Assembly (NCBI RefSeq): GCF_900105245.1
Contig: NZ_FNSZ01000001.1
Location: 1,674,001-1,738,000, forward strand
Reading direction: 5' to 3'
Length of the DNA: 64,000 nucleotides
Source: Streptomyces sp. 1222.5
GTDB taxonomy: Bacteria > Actinomycetota > Actinomycetes > Streptomycetales > Streptomycetaceae
The notes beneath the pieces are model-generated. The model saw only the letters and a program-made list of their open reading frames with translations. It searched no databases and had not been told where the DNA came from. This document shows positions 42,821-51,787 of this stretch, in pieces; the first letter of the stretch is position 1, and each line of letters opens with the position of its first letter. The position numbers and the translations under genes were made by a program.

Positions 42821-43060
42821 GTGGACGGGCTGGCGACGGCGCTGTCCCCGACCGAGGTGCCCCCTGGGCGGATACTGCTCCTCGGGCTGGTGCTCGTCGT
42901 GGGCGGGGCGCTGTCCGGCCTGTGGTCGACGGCCCTCGCGCGGTCCCTGGGCGCGGCGCCGAGCGGCCCCGTTCCGCGCCCGCCTGCGCGGCGGCGGCCG
43001 GCTTGTCCGGGCTCCTGCTGGCGGTACCGCCGGGCAGTTGGTTCCTGTGCGCCCGGCTGA
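42821..43060 (+). other. short open frame with one hydrophobic helix, probable remnant
   Basis: A 79-codon frame from GTG 42821 encodes LSPTEVPPGRILLLGLVLVV and one helix, then turns Arg/Pro-rich after about residue 45, where the coding signal moves to another frame (see the following pseudogene). No product is assigned. Confidence 0.35.
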
Positions 43061-43500
43061 CCGCCGCCCTGTCCACCGCGCTGCTGAGGGCGGCCGACCT
43101 GCCGTCCGGCTACCGGCGGCCCGAGTCCCCGACCACGCGCCGACCCGCTCCGACCACCCCGTCTGTGTCACCACGCTCAACGGGCTGGAGACCAGGTCCG
43201 GTTCCGGCACCGGTGTGGTCGAGGCACGGGCCACCTTCGCGCAGAGCCGGAGCGGTCCCTTCCTCCAGCAGGTGCTCCGCCGGCTGCCGGGGTCCGGAGC
43301 ACGGCAGGAGCTGCGACGGGCGGTGCGGGTGCTGACCCGCTGCGCCGGGTTCTCCATCGGCCGGCCGGACGGGGGCCACCGGGGACGAGCGGGTGGAAGC
43401 GCACGGCCCGGCGGGCATCGGGGACGCGTCGTGGCACGCCACGGTGACCGCGGCCACCGGAACCTTCACCGTTCATGGCGCGGACCGCCGCGTCCCGGGT
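42985..43500 (+). pseudogene. decayed sensor-domain (PknH-type) lipoprotein
   Basis: Three successive frames give pieces of one protein pattern found in Streptomyces PknH-like secreted sensor lipoproteins: LTAALSTALLRAADLPSGYR (about 43057-43116), then in a second frame HPVCVTTLNGLETRSGSGTG and ATFAQSRSGPFLQQVLRRL (about 43155-43290), then a third with GDASWHATVTAATGTFTVHG (about 43420-43480). Frameshifts lie near 43120 and 43375; the signal region is altered and the C-terminus is missing. Product cannot be made. Confidence 0.6.
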
Positions 43501-43520
43501 GCCCTGAGCCCGGGACGCGG
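43488..43520 (-). terminator. terminator hairpin after GH87 gene
   Basis: CCGCGTCCCGGG (43488-43499) and its exact complement (43509-43520), a 12-bp stem 12 nt past the GH87 stop. Confidence 0.7.
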
Positions 43521-43532
43521 CGGCCGAGGCGG

Positions 43533-45710
43533 TCAGGACGCCAGGTACGCCTCCACCTCGCTGAACTGCCCCGCCGGCCAGCCGGTGTTCGCGCTGACAC
43601 TCAGGCGCAGGTACCGCAGGTTCGTGCCGCTCGGCAGGGACACGGTCGCGGTGTTGCCGGCCGCGGGGTCGAAGCGGTAGCCCTGGGATCCCACCACCGT
43701 GGAGTAGGCCGAACCGTCGGTGCTGCCGAGCACGGTGATCGTCTGTGTGCGGGCGCCCCAGGCCGCGGACGGGGGCAGCTTCAGCACCAGCCGGCGCACC
43801 GCGAACGACGAGCCGAGGTCGACCGTCCAGGCCTGCGGGAAGGCGTTGTTGGCGGACTCCCAGTACGAGTTGGCGTCCCCGTCGACCGCCTTGCCCGGCG
43901 TGTAGACGTCCTGGGAGCCGGTCGCGGTGGCCGGGCGGCCCTTGGCCAGGTTGCGGCCCGGGTCGGGATCCGGGTTGCCCTGTCCCGGTTGCGGCCAGGT
44001 GGAGCAGTCCGTCCAGGTGCTGGACCAGCCGGAGTTGCCGCCGCCGTCGGTGAGGGCGAAGGCCCCGGAGTTCGCCGGGTACGGGCAGTTGTAGACGCCC
44101 GCCGCGCCCACCTGGGTGGCGGTGACGTTCTTGAAGGTGGCCGCTCCCTGCGCCTCGGCCTGGACCACGACGGTCCCGGTGTTCCGCACGGTCGCGCCGG
44201 TCACATTGACGTTCCGCACCGGATACCCCCGTCCGCCGCCCGAGACGAACTCGAAGGCGCTGTACGGGCTGTCGGTGATCGTCGTGTTGGTGATGTCGAC
44301 GGTGGCGTTGACGGCGCTGTCGTACGAGTCGACGCGCAGCGCGCCCATCGGGTGGTTCCAGTTGGGGTTCATCGCGCCGGTGCGCACCAGGGTGTTGCCG
44401 TCGACGGTGATGGTGCCGGACAGCGGGCTGAAGGGGTCGAGGAACTTCTGGTTGGAGATGGCGATGCCGCTGCCGAGGGCGTTGGTGTCGGAGATCAGGT
44501 TGTTCTTCACGGAGATGTCGGTGCCGCCGTATATGGCGATGCCGTTGGCGAGGTTGGGCTGCGAGATCGTGTTGTTCTCGAAGCTGGAGTTCGTGTCCGG
44601 GGCGTACAGCGACCACATGGCGAGGGAGTCGTCGCCCTGGTTGCGCAGGAAGTTGTTGCGGACGCGGACACCCTTGGCGGTGCCGTTGAGGTTGAGGCCG
44701 TCGGCGGTGGTGTCGAGGATGCGGCTGTTCTCCACCAGCAGGTTGTCGTTGTTGCCGGTCAGCCACAGCCCGACCTTCAGGTGCTGGAGCCACATGCCGG
44801 AGACGGACGAGTTCGGGCCGAGGGAGCCGTTGACGAAGTTGTCGGGGCTGGAGTCGACGCGCTCGGTGACCTCGCCGATGACCGCGAAGTCCTTGATGTG
44901 GACGTTTCCGGAGGAGCTGGTCTGGTCGATGAAGCGGGAGGTGTGCACGACCGAGTACCAGTTGCCGGCGCCCTGGAGGGTCACGTTCTGCACGCCGTTC
45001 AGGGAGGACGTGACGCGGTAGTCGCCGGGCGGTATCCAGACCGTGCCGCCCTGGGCGGCGGCGATGGCGTCCCGGAAGGCCTGGGTCGAGTCGCCGTCGC
45101 CGCTGGGGTCGGCGCCCTTGGCGACGACCGACACCGAGCCGGCGGGCTGCGAGGCGGCCGCGGCGACCTGCTCGAAGTCGGCCACGTCGACGGTGACCTG
45201 GGTGCCCGTGGACTCGACGGCGACCTTGTCGCCGGCCTGGACGTCCCGGCCGAGCAGGAGACGGGCGTTGTCGAAGAAGTGATGGGTCTTGGCGCCGGCG
45301 ATCCAGCCGGTGTCGACGTACGAGTACTTGGAGGTCACCGGGAGGGACTTGGCGATCTTCGTACCGTTGACGTACACGTTCAGCGAGCCTGACTGGCCGT
45401 CCGGGACGCTGTAGGCGAGGTTCACCGCGTCGGCCGCGCGCGGCAGGGTGAACTCCACCCGCTGCCCCGACGACAACCGGACGGCCTGCCGGCCGGAGGC
45501 TTCCGAGGCGAGGGTGCCCTGGGTGTAGTCGGGGCCGATCTTCGTGCCGGTGGTCGTCGCCGCCTCGGCCTCCACGGAGGTGAAGGGGAGGGTGGCGCCC
45601 GAGGCGGCGTGCGCGGCCGGGGCGACGGCGACGAGCATGCCTGCGGCGAGGGCGACGACCGCCCCGATGGCCGGCATGCGCCGGAGATGTGCGGCGGTGC
45701 TGCTGTGCAT
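43533..45710 (-). CDS. secreted GH87 alpha-1,3-glucanase / mycodextranase
   Basis: A 725-residue secreted enzyme. Signal peptide residues 1-36 (HAASG). Residues about 45-185 are a carbohydrate-binding jelly roll (VEAEAATTTGTKIG); 190-580 are a right-handed beta-helix (ADPSGDGDSTQAFRDAI; GEVTERVDSSPDNFVNGSLG); 590-725 are an F5/8-type C (discoidin) domain (RNLAKGRPATATGSQDVYTP). Candidate catalytic acids D337 (TTADG), D360 and D361 (NQGDDS) have the 23-24 residue spacing described for bacterial GH87 alpha-1,3-glucanases. It would cut fungal-wall or dental-type alpha-1,3-glucan. Start ATG 45710 with GAAGGGATC. It is the last gene of the ABC operon. Confidence 0.86.
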   Translation of the reverse strand: MHSSTAAHLRRMPAIGAVVALAAGMLVAVAPAAHAASGATLPFTSVEAEAATTTGTKIGPDYTQGTLASEASGRQAVRLSSGQRVEFTLPRAADAVNLAYSVPDGQSGSLNVYVNGTKIAKSLPVTSKYSYVDTGWIAGAKTHHFFDNARLLLGRDVQAGDKVAVESTGTQVTVDVADFEQVAAAASQPAGSVSVVAKGADPSGDGDSTQAFRDAIAAAQGGTVWIPPGDYRVTSSLNGVQNVTLQGAGNWYSVVHTSRFIDQTSSSGNVHIKDFAVIGEVTERVDSSPDNFVNGSLGPNSSVSGMWLQHLKVGLWLTGNNDNLLVENSRILDTTADGLNLNGTAKGVRVRNNFLRNQGDDSLAMWSLYAPDTNSSFENNTISQPNLANGIAIYGGTDISVKNNLISDTNALGSGIAISNQKFLDPFSPLSGTITVDGNTLVRTGAMNPNWNHPMGALRVDSYDSAVNATVDITNTTITDSPYSAFEFVSGGGRGYPVRNVNVTGATVRNTGTVVVQAEAQGAATFKNVTATQVGAAGVYNCPYPANSGAFALTDGGGNSGWSSTWTDCSTWPQPGQGNPDPDPGRNLAKGRPATATGSQDVYTPGKAVDGDANSYWESANNAFPQAWTVDLGSSFAVRRLVLKLPPSAAWGARTQTITVLGSTDGSAYSTVVGSQGYRFDPAAGNTATVSLPSGTNLRYLRLSVSANTGWPAGQFSEVEAYLAS

Positions 45711-45761
45711 GTGCTGATCCCTTCGTGGTGGGGGTGCGTGGGACAGCTGTGCGCGGGCGGC

Positions 45762-47369
45762 TCAGGCCAGCAGCCAGGCCGCCGTGTCCTGTGGCAGCCG
45801 GCCGGTGTCGTCCAGCGGGCCGCTGCTCAGCAGGAGTCGTGAGTGCGCGGGGAGTCCGGCGGGCGTGGCGGCGAGGTTCACCACGCAGATCGCGCCGTCC
45901 GCGCGGGAGAAGGCGAGGACGCCGTCGGGGGCGGGCAGCCAGGTCAGGGGGCCGTCGCCGAACACCGGGCGGGCGGCGACGGCCTCGCGGTACAGGGTGA
46001 GCACGCTGTGCGGATCGTCCCGCTGCCGGTCGACGGCGTACGACGGCCAGTCCGCCGGCTGCGGCAGCCACGGCTCGTCCCGTGAGCCGAAGCCCGCGTA
46101 CGGCAGGCCGGCGGCCCACGGCAGCGGTACCCGGCAGCCGTCGCGGCCGGGGTCGGTGCCTCCCGAGCGGAAGTACATCGGGTCCTGGACGCGGTCGCCG
46201 GGGATCTCGGCCTCCGGCAGGCCCAGTTCCTCGCCCTGGTAGAGGTAGACCGAGCCGGGCAGGGCCAGGGACAGCAGGGCGGCGGCGCGTGCCCGGCGGG
46301 TGCCGAGCGCCAGGTCCGTGGGCGTGCCGAACGCCTTGGTGGCGAAGTCGAAGGCGGTGTCCTCGCGGCCGTAGCGGGTGACGGTGCGGGTGACGTCGTG
46401 GTTGCACAGCACCCAGGTCGCCGGGGCGCCGACGGGGGCGTGCTCGGCGAGTGTGGCCTCGATCGAGGCCCGCAGCCGGCCGGCCTCCCAGGGGCAGGAC
46501 AGGAAGGAGAAGTTGAAGGCGGTGTGGAGTTCGTCGGGGCGCAGGTAGCGGGCGAAGCGTTCGGTGTCGGGGATCCAGACCTCGCCGACGAACACACCGC
46601 CGTACTCGTCGGCCACGCGCCGCCAGGAGCGGTAGACGTCGTGGAGTTCGTCGCGGTCGACGAACGGGTGCGGCTCGGGGTGCGCGGCGAGGTCGGGCAG
46701 GTCCGGGTCCTTGGCGAGGAGGGCCGCCGAGTCGATGCGGATGCCTGCGACGCCCCGTTCGAACCAGAACCGCAGGATGTCCTCGTGCTCCTGGCGGACG
46801 GCCGGGTGCGCCCAGTTGAGGTCGGGCTGCTCGGGGGTGAACAGGTGCAGGTACCAGTCGCCGTCGGGGAGGCGGGTCCACACCGGTTCGGTGGAGCCGG
46901 CGAACTGCGACGGCCAGTCGTTGGGCGGGAGTTCGCCGTCCGGCCCGCGTCCGGGGCGGAAGTGGAACAGCTCGCGCTCCGGGCTGCCGGGTCCGGCGGC
47001 GAGGGCGGCCCGGAACCAGGGGTGCCGGTCGGAGACGTGGTTGGGCACGATGTCGACGATGGTCCGGATGCCCAGCTCGCCTGCCTCGGCGATGAGTTTC
47101 TCCGCCTCGGCGAGGGTGCCGAACGCCGGGTCGATGGACCGGTAGTCGGCGACGTCGTAGCCGCCGTCCTTCATCGGTGACAGGTACCAGGGGTTGAACC
47201 AGAGGGCGTCCACGCCGAGTTCGGCGAGATACGGCAGCCGGGCGCGGACGCCCGCGAGGTCGCCGGTGCCGTCGCCGTCGCCGTCGGCGAAGCTGCGGAC
47301 GTACACCTGGTAGATGACGGCCGAGCGCCACCAGTCAGGGTCGTTCTGGGCATGGGTGGGCTGTCCCAC
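45762..47369 (-). CDS. GH13 alpha-glucosidase
   Basis: A 535-residue intracellular glucosidase. It opens with YQVYVRSFADGDGDGTGDLA and the region I DIVPNH. Nucleophile D213 (GIRIDSA), acid/base E263 (VGEVW), transition-state D325 (CNHD). There is no signal peptide, so it acts on imported oligosaccharides. GTG 47369; 33 nt downstream of the permease gene and 51 nt before the GH87 gene. Given the operon it probably splits alpha-1,3- or alpha-1,4-linked oligosaccharides such as nigerose to glucose (linkage not decidable from sequence). Confidence 0.9.
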   Translation of the reverse strand: MGQPTHAQNDPDWWRSAVIYQVYVRSFADGDGDGTGDLAGVRARLPYLAELGVDALWFNPWYLSPMKDGGYDVADYRSIDPAFGTLAEAEKLIAEAGELGIRTIVDIVPNHVSDRHPWFRAALAAGPGSPERELFHFRPGRGPDGELPPNDWPSQFAGSTEPVWTRLPDGDWYLHLFTPEQPDLNWAHPAVRQEHEDILRFWFERGVAGIRIDSAALLAKDPDLPDLAAHPEPHPFVDRDELHDVYRSWRRVADEYGGVFVGEVWIPDTERFARYLRPDELHTAFNFSFLSCPWEAGRLRASIEATLAEHAPVGAPATWVLCNHDVTRTVTRYGREDTAFDFATKAFGTPTDLALGTRRARAAALLSLALPGSVYLYQGEELGLPEAEIPGDRVQDPMYFRSGGTDPGRDGCRVPLPWAAGLPYAGFGSRDEPWLPQPADWPSYAVDRQRDDPHSVLTLYREAVAARPVFGDGPLTWLPAPDGVLAFSRADGAICVVNLAATPAGLPAHSRLLLSSGPLDDTGRLPQDTAAWLLA

Positions 47370-47402
47370 GGAGCTTGCCTTTCGGTAGACGGGGCGCCGG
47401 TG

Positions 47403-48281
47403 TCAGCCCTTGGTGCTGCCCGCGCTGATCCCGGCGATGATGTGCCGCTGGAAGACGAGGAACAGGGCCACCATCGGGATGCTGGCGATCACCATCGCGG
47501 CGATGAGCACGGTGAGCTGGATGTTCTGCGACAGCTGCACGAGCGCCACGCTGATCGGCTGCTTGTCGGTGTCGGAGAAGACCATCAGCGGCCACAGGAA
47601 GTCCTGCCAGACGGCGACCAGGGCGAAGATGGACACCACGCCGAGCACCGGGCGGGACATGGGCAGCACGACCGACCACAGGGTGCGCAGCTTGCCGGCA
47701 CCGTCCATCTCGGCGGCCTCCAGCACGTCCCGCGGGAGCTGGTCGAAGAACCGCTTGAGCAGGTACAGGTTGAAGGCGTTGGCGACGGCCGGCAGCCAGA
47801 TGGCGAGGGGGTCGTTGAGCAGGCTGGTGTGCAGCAGCGGCAGGTCGGCGACCGTGAGGTACTTGGGTACGACGAGTGCCTGGGCCGGCACCATCAGGGT
47901 GGCGAGGATGCCGCCGAGGATCACCTTGCCGAAGGCCGGCCTCAGCTTGGACAGGGCGTAGGCGGCGGCCGTGCAGAACACCAGCTGGAAGGCCCAGGCG
48001 CCGGCGGCCTGGACGAGGGTGTTCTCCAGGTGACGCGGGAGCTCCATCAGGTCCCAGGCGTCGGTGTAGCCGCTGCCGTTCCAGTGTTCGGGCAGCAGGG
48101 TGGGCGGGGTGCGGGCCACCTCGTCGGGGGACTTCAGCGCTGCGGTCACCATCCAGTACACCGGGAAGAGGAAGGCGAGCGCGAAGAGGAGCACGACGGC
48201 GGTGAACACCGTCCAGTAGGCGGCCTTTCCGCGCGGGCGGGCGAGGGTGGCCGGCGAGATCAGGGTGCGGGTGCCGCTCAT
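47403..48281 (-). CDS. carbohydrate ABC transporter permease (MalG-type)
   Basis: A 292-residue inner-membrane CUT1 permease with six helices. The EAA loop, EAAEMDGAGKLRTLWSVVLP (residues about 198-217), contacts the ATPase, which is not in this operon (in Streptomyces usually the shared MsiK). It overlaps the MalF-type gene by four bases (ATGA). C-terminal FLVFQRHIIAGISAGSTKG is typical of MalG. Confidence 0.93.
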   Translation of the reverse strand: MSGTRTLISPATLARPRGKAAYWTVFTAVVLLFALAFLFPVYWMVTAALKSPDEVARTPPTLLPEHWNGSGYTDAWDLMELPRHLENTLVQAAGAWAFQLVFCTAAAYALSKLRPAFGKVILGGILATLMVPAQALVVPKYLTVADLPLLHTSLLNDPLAIWLPAVANAFNLYLLKRFFDQLPRDVLEAAEMDGAGKLRTLWSVVLPMSRPVLGVVSIFALVAVWQDFLWPLMVFSDTDKQPISVALVQLSQNIQLTVLIAAMVIASIPMVALFLVFQRHIIAGISAGSTKG

Positions 48282-49231
48282 GCGTCCCCCTCGGAGCGGG
48301 TGAGCCGCAGGTAGACGGCGGAGAAGACGCCCAGCAGGAGCAGGAGCAGCACGCTGAGGGCGCAGGCGCCGCCGAAGTCGTTGTAGAGGAAGGCGTACTT
48401 GTAGATGAGGTAGAGGACGGTGACGGTGGCGTTCTCGGGTCCGCCGCCGGTGATGACGAACGGTTCGGTGAACACCTGCATGGTGGCGATGATCTGCAGG
48501 AGCATCAGCATGAGGATCACGAACCGGGTCTGCGGGACCGTGACGTGCCGGACGCGCTGGAGCAGGTTGGCGCCGTCCAGTTCGGCGGCCTCGTACAGCT
48601 CGCCGGGGATGGACTGCAGGGCCGCCAGGTAGATGAGGACGGTGCCGCCCATGTTGGCCCAGGTGGCCACGATCACCAGGGAGAGCAGCGCGGTGTCGGT
48701 GCCGTTGGACCAGTTCGAGGTGGGCAGGTGCAGCATGCGCAGCGTCTCGTTGGCGAGGCCGGCCCCGGGGTCGTAGAACCACTTCCACAGCAGGGCGCTG
48801 ACCACGGGCGGGATCATCACCGGCAGGTAGACGACGACCCGGAAGAACGCCTTGCCGTGCCGCAGTTCATTGAGGACGAGGGCGAGCAGGAAGGGGACGG
48901 CGAAGCCGACGAGCAGGGCCAGCAGGGTGAAGGTGAGGGTGTTGCGCCAGGCCGCGGAGAACTCGGGGTCGTGCAGGACGCGGGTGAAGTTGGCGGTGCC
49001 GACCCATGCGGGCGACGAGCCCGGGGTGTACTTCTGGAAGGCGATCACGACCGCCCGGATCGCGGGGTACCAGGAGAACAGGGCGAAACAGATCAGTCCG
49101 CCGAGGAGGAACGCGTAGGCGCGGGCCTGGTCGATCAGGCGGCGCCGCCTCCGGTCCCCTGCCGGAGGCGGCACCGGGACCGGGTGGGCGGCGGCCGGTG
49201 CCGGGGGCCGCCGCTCGGCCGTCTTCGTCAT
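48278..49231 (-). CDS. carbohydrate ABC transporter permease (MalF-type)
   Basis: A 317-residue CUT1 permease. A Pro/Arg-rich cytoplasmic start is followed by six helices (FLLGGLICFALFSWYPAIRA in the first) and the EAA loop YEAAELDGANLLQRVRHVTV. C-terminal ALSVLLLLLLGVFSAVYLRL. It pairs with the MalG-type protein. ATG 49231, 5 nt after the binding-protein gene. Confidence 0.93.
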   Translation of the reverse strand: MTKTAERRPPAPAAAHPVPVPPPAGDRRRRRLIDQARAYAFLLGGLICFALFSWYPAIRAVVIAFQKYTPGSSPAWVGTANFTRVLHDPEFSAAWRNTLTFTLLALLVGFAVPFLLALVLNELRHGKAFFRVVVYLPVMIPPVVSALLWKWFYDPGAGLANETLRMLHLPTSNWSNGTDTALLSLVIVATWANMGGTVLIYLAALQSIPGELYEAAELDGANLLQRVRHVTVPQTRFVILMLMLLQIIATMQVFTEPFVITGGGPENATVTVLYLIYKYAFLYNDFGGACALSVLLLLLLGVFSAVYLRLTRSEGDA

Positions 49232-49236
49232 GCCGG

Positions 49237-50589
49237 TCAGCTCCGGGCCAGGATGCTGTCGATCTTGCCGGACGCCTCCTCGAGGAGCTGGTCGATGTCC
49301 GCGTCCTTCTTGGTGAGGACGGCGGAGACGACACCGTCGAGGACCGTGTAGATCCGCTGGGCGTCCGGGGGTTCGATCTTCATCCGGAGCTGCTGGTTGC
49401 CGTCGAGGAAGGACTGGTAGTTCTCGACCGGGACGTTGGCGTTGGCCTTCTTGACCTGCTGGTCCTTGGCGTCGGCGGCGCCGGTGAACAGCCGGGGCTC
49501 GGGCAGGCCGACGGGTGCGTCGTTCTTCTTGGCGCGGGCGTAGTCGCCGAGGAAGCCGGCGCCGGGGGTGAGGAACATGTGGTCGAGCCACTTCAGGCCG
49601 GCGCGGATCTGGGCCGGGGTGTCCTTCTTGTTGAACATGTAGCCGTCGCCGCCGACGAGGGTGCCCTTGCCGCCGGGCATGGGGGCGAGGGCGAGGTCCT
49701 TGTAGTTGCCGCCCTTCTCCTTGACGAGGATCGGGATGTTGTCCGGGGCGGAGAGGTACATGCCGAGCTTGCCCGAGCCCATCAGCTGCTGGACGTCGTT
49801 GATGACGAGGAGCTGCTTGCTGCCCATCGAGTCGTCGCTCCACCGCATGTCGTGGAGGTTCCGCAGGACGGCGTGGCCTTCGGGGGTGTCGACGGTGGCC
49901 TTCTTGCCGTCCGCGTCGACCACGTCCCCGCCCTGTGAGTACAGCTCGGCGGTGAAGTGCCAGCCGCCCTGGTTCTGGGCGCTGTAGTCGGCGTATCCGA
50001 CGGTGCCGCCTCCGAGGGCGGCGATCCTCTTGGCGTCGGCGCGCACCTCGTCCCAGGTGGCGGGGGCCTTGTCGGGGTCGAGACCGGCCTTCTCGAAGAG
50101 CTTGCGGTTGTAGATCAGGCCCATGGAGTAGCCGGTGCGCGGGATGCCGTAGACCTTCCCGTCGACGGTGTAGATGTCCCGCAGCTGCTTCTGGACGGTC
50201 TCGTAGCTCTTGAGTTCCTTGAGGTACGGGGTGAGGTCGGCGGCCTGGCCGATGTCGACGACGTGCCGCGCGTCGGTGAAGTACGTGTAGAAGACGTCCT
50301 CCATCTGGCCACCGGCGAGCTTGGCGTCGAAGGTCTTCGGGTCCTGGCAGGGGAAGGCGTCGTGCGCCACGACGTCGATGTCCGGGTTCTTCTTCTCGAA
50401 GGCCGCGACGTCGTCGTCGAAGAACTTCCGGTCGACCTTGGCACTTTTCGGCGGCTCGCAGTTGACGGTGATGCGTGTCTTGCCGTTCGCCGCGTCGTCG
50501 TCGCCGGACCCGCAGGCGGTCGCGGTGAGCGCGAGGGAGGAACAGACGCCGATCGCGGCGAAGGTGCGGCGGAACCCGGTGCTTCTCAT
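49237..50589 (-). CDS. sugar-binding lipoprotein of ABC transporter
   Basis: A 450-residue CUT1 solute-binding protein. N-terminus with signal and lipid-anchored Cys (ALTATACGSG). The mature part starts with RITVNCEPPKSAKVDRKF and the SBP_bac_1 fold (KVYGIPRTGYSMGLIYNRKL; YMFNKKDTPAQIRAGL; LGMYLSAPDNIPIL). Start ATG 50589 was chosen because AGGGG stands 6 nt upstream; ATG 50604 is an in-frame alternative. First gene of the operon SBP-MalF-MalG-GH13-GH87. No ATPase gene is present. Confidence 0.92.
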   Translation of the reverse strand: MRSTGFRRTFAAIGVCSSLALTATACGSGDDDAANGKTRITVNCEPPKSAKVDRKFFDDDVAAFEKKNPDIDVVAHDAFPCQDPKTFDAKLAGGQMEDVFYTYFTDARHVVDIGQAADLTPYLKELKSYETVQKQLRDIYTVDGKVYGIPRTGYSMGLIYNRKLFEKAGLDPDKAPATWDEVRADAKRIAALGGGTVGYADYSAQNQGGWHFTAELYSQGGDVVDADGKKATVDTPEGHAVLRNLHDMRWSDDSMGSKQLLVINDVQQLMGSGKLGMYLSAPDNIPILVKEKGGNYKDLALAPMPGGKGTLVGGDGYMFNKKDTPAQIRAGLKWLDHMFLTPGAGFLGDYARAKKNDAPVGLPEPRLFTGAADAKDQQVKKANANVPVENYQSFLDGNQQLRMKIEPPDAQRIYTVLDGVVSAVLTKKDADIDQLLEEASGKIDSILARS

Positions 50590-50640
50590 CGGTGGACCCC
50601 TCATGGCAGGAGCGGTGGGCGCCGCACACTCAAGCACCGC

Positions 50641-50720
50641 CGACATCCGTTCGCAAGATGTGGCGCAGAATCTGTAATTATTTGACAGCCAGATGGAACA
50701 CTCCGTCGAGTCGGGGGGAT
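50641..50720 (-). promoter_or_regulatory. promoter region of the sugar ABC operon
   Basis: An AT-rich island (CTGTAATTATTTGACAG, 50672-50688) in otherwise GC-rich DNA, plus CTTGCGAA (complement of 50650-50657), a half-site like the operator at 51741. It fits repression by the adjacent LacI protein. The exact -35/-10 could not be fixed. Confidence 0.45.
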
Positions 50721-50721
50721 C

Positions 50722-51720
50722 TCAGTCGCGCGGTGCCTGCCCGGTGGATCCGCGCACCACGAGCTCGGGTTCGAACAGCAGCTCCTCGGCGGGTACGGCG
50801 GTGCCGCCGATCTGCGCGTTCAGCAGCTCGACTGCCGCGCGCCCCATGGCCTCGATGGGCTGGCGGACGGTGGTCAGCGGGGGTTCGGTGCAGTTCATGA
50901 AGGCGGAGTCGTCGTAGCCGACGACGGAGATCCGGCCCGGGACGTCGTACCCCTTGCGGCGGGCCGCCCGGACGGCGCCGAGCGCGAGCGGGTCGCTGGC
51001 GCAGATCAGGCCGGTGACACCGCGGTCGATGAGCCGGGAGGCGGCGGCGTGCCCGCCCTCGATGGAGAAGATGGCCCGCGCGACGGAGTCCTCCGGCAGA
51101 TCACCGACGAACGACCGCGCCGCGGCGAGTTTGCGTGCCGAGGGCACGTGGTCGTTCGGGCCGAGGACCAGGCCGATGCGCTCATGGCCGAGGGAGGCGA
51201 GGTGGCGCCAGGCCTGCTCGACGGCGACGGCGTCGTCGCAGGACACACTGGGGAAGCCGAGGTCCTCGATGGACGCGTTGACCAGCACGACGGGGATGTT
51301 CCGCTCGGCGAGCAGCCGGTAGTGGTCGTGCGGTGCGTCGGCCTGCGCGTACAGACCGCCGGCGAAGACGACGCCGGAGACCTGCTGCTGGAGCAGCAGC
51401 TCCACGTAGTCCGCCTCGGAGACGCCGCCCTTGGTCTGGGTGCACAGCACCGGGGTGAGGCCCAGCTGGGCCAGCGCGCCGCCGATGACCTCGGCGAACG
51501 CGGGGAAGATCGGGTTCTGCAGCTCCGGCAGGACCAGGCCGACGAGCCGGGCGCGTTCACCGCGCAGCTGGGTGGGGCGTTCGTACCCCAGGACGTCGAG
51601 GGCGGTGAGCACCGCCTGCCGGGTGGGCTCGGAGACCCCGGGCTTGCCGTTGAGCACCCGGCTGACCGTGGCCTCGCTGACCCCGACCTTCTTCGCCACT
51701 TCCGCAAGTCGTCGCGTCAT
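50722..51720 (-). CDS. LacI-family regulator of the alpha-glucan operon
   Basis: A 332-residue LacI regulator: helix-turn-helix and hinge MTRRLAEVAKKVGVSEATVS, VLNGKPGVSEPTRQAVL; the effector domain includes GLVLPELQNPIFPAFAEVI and SVVGYDDSAFMNCTEPPLTT. Start ATG 51720, directly after the operator at 51741-51761, implying autoregulation. It is co-directional with and 133 bp upstream of the ABC operon it probably represses. The expected inducer is a glucose disaccharide from alpha-1,3-glucan (inference). Confidence 0.92.
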   Translation of the reverse strand: MTRRLAEVAKKVGVSEATVSRVLNGKPGVSEPTRQAVLTALDVLGYERPTQLRGERARLVGLVLPELQNPIFPAFAEVIGGALAQLGLTPVLCTQTKGGVSEADYVELLLQQQVSGVVFAGGLYAQADAPHDHYRLLAERNIPVVLVNASIEDLGFPSVSCDDAVAVEQAWRHLASLGHERIGLVLGPNDHVPSARKLAAARSFVGDLPEDSVARAIFSIEGGHAAASRLIDRGVTGLICASDPLALGAVRAARRKGYDVPGRISVVGYDDSAFMNCTEPPLTTVRQPIEAMGRAAVELLNAQIGGTAVPAEELLFEPELVVRGSTGQAPRD

Positions 51721-51740
51721 GGACGCAAGTCTAGCGCAAA

Positions 51741-51761
51741 TTACGCAAGCTGCTTGCGTAA
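51741..51761. promoter_or_regulatory. LacI-type operator
   Basis: TTACGCAAG (51741-51749), spacer CTG, CTTGCGTAA (51753-51761): a perfect inverted repeat with 9-bp arms 20 bp before the LacI start. CTTGCG-type half-sites are the known target class of MalR/AglR-like LacI regulators in Streptomyces. A half-site recurs before the ABC operon. Confidence 0.75.
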
Positions 51762-51787
51762 CGAGAGCGGGGAGGACGCAACGCGGT

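Noticed and set aside
43177..47331. 1384-codon frame overlapping GH87 and GH13 genes on the same strand
   Set aside because: Arg-rich shadow frame; both enzymes are supported by catalytic motifs in their own frames.
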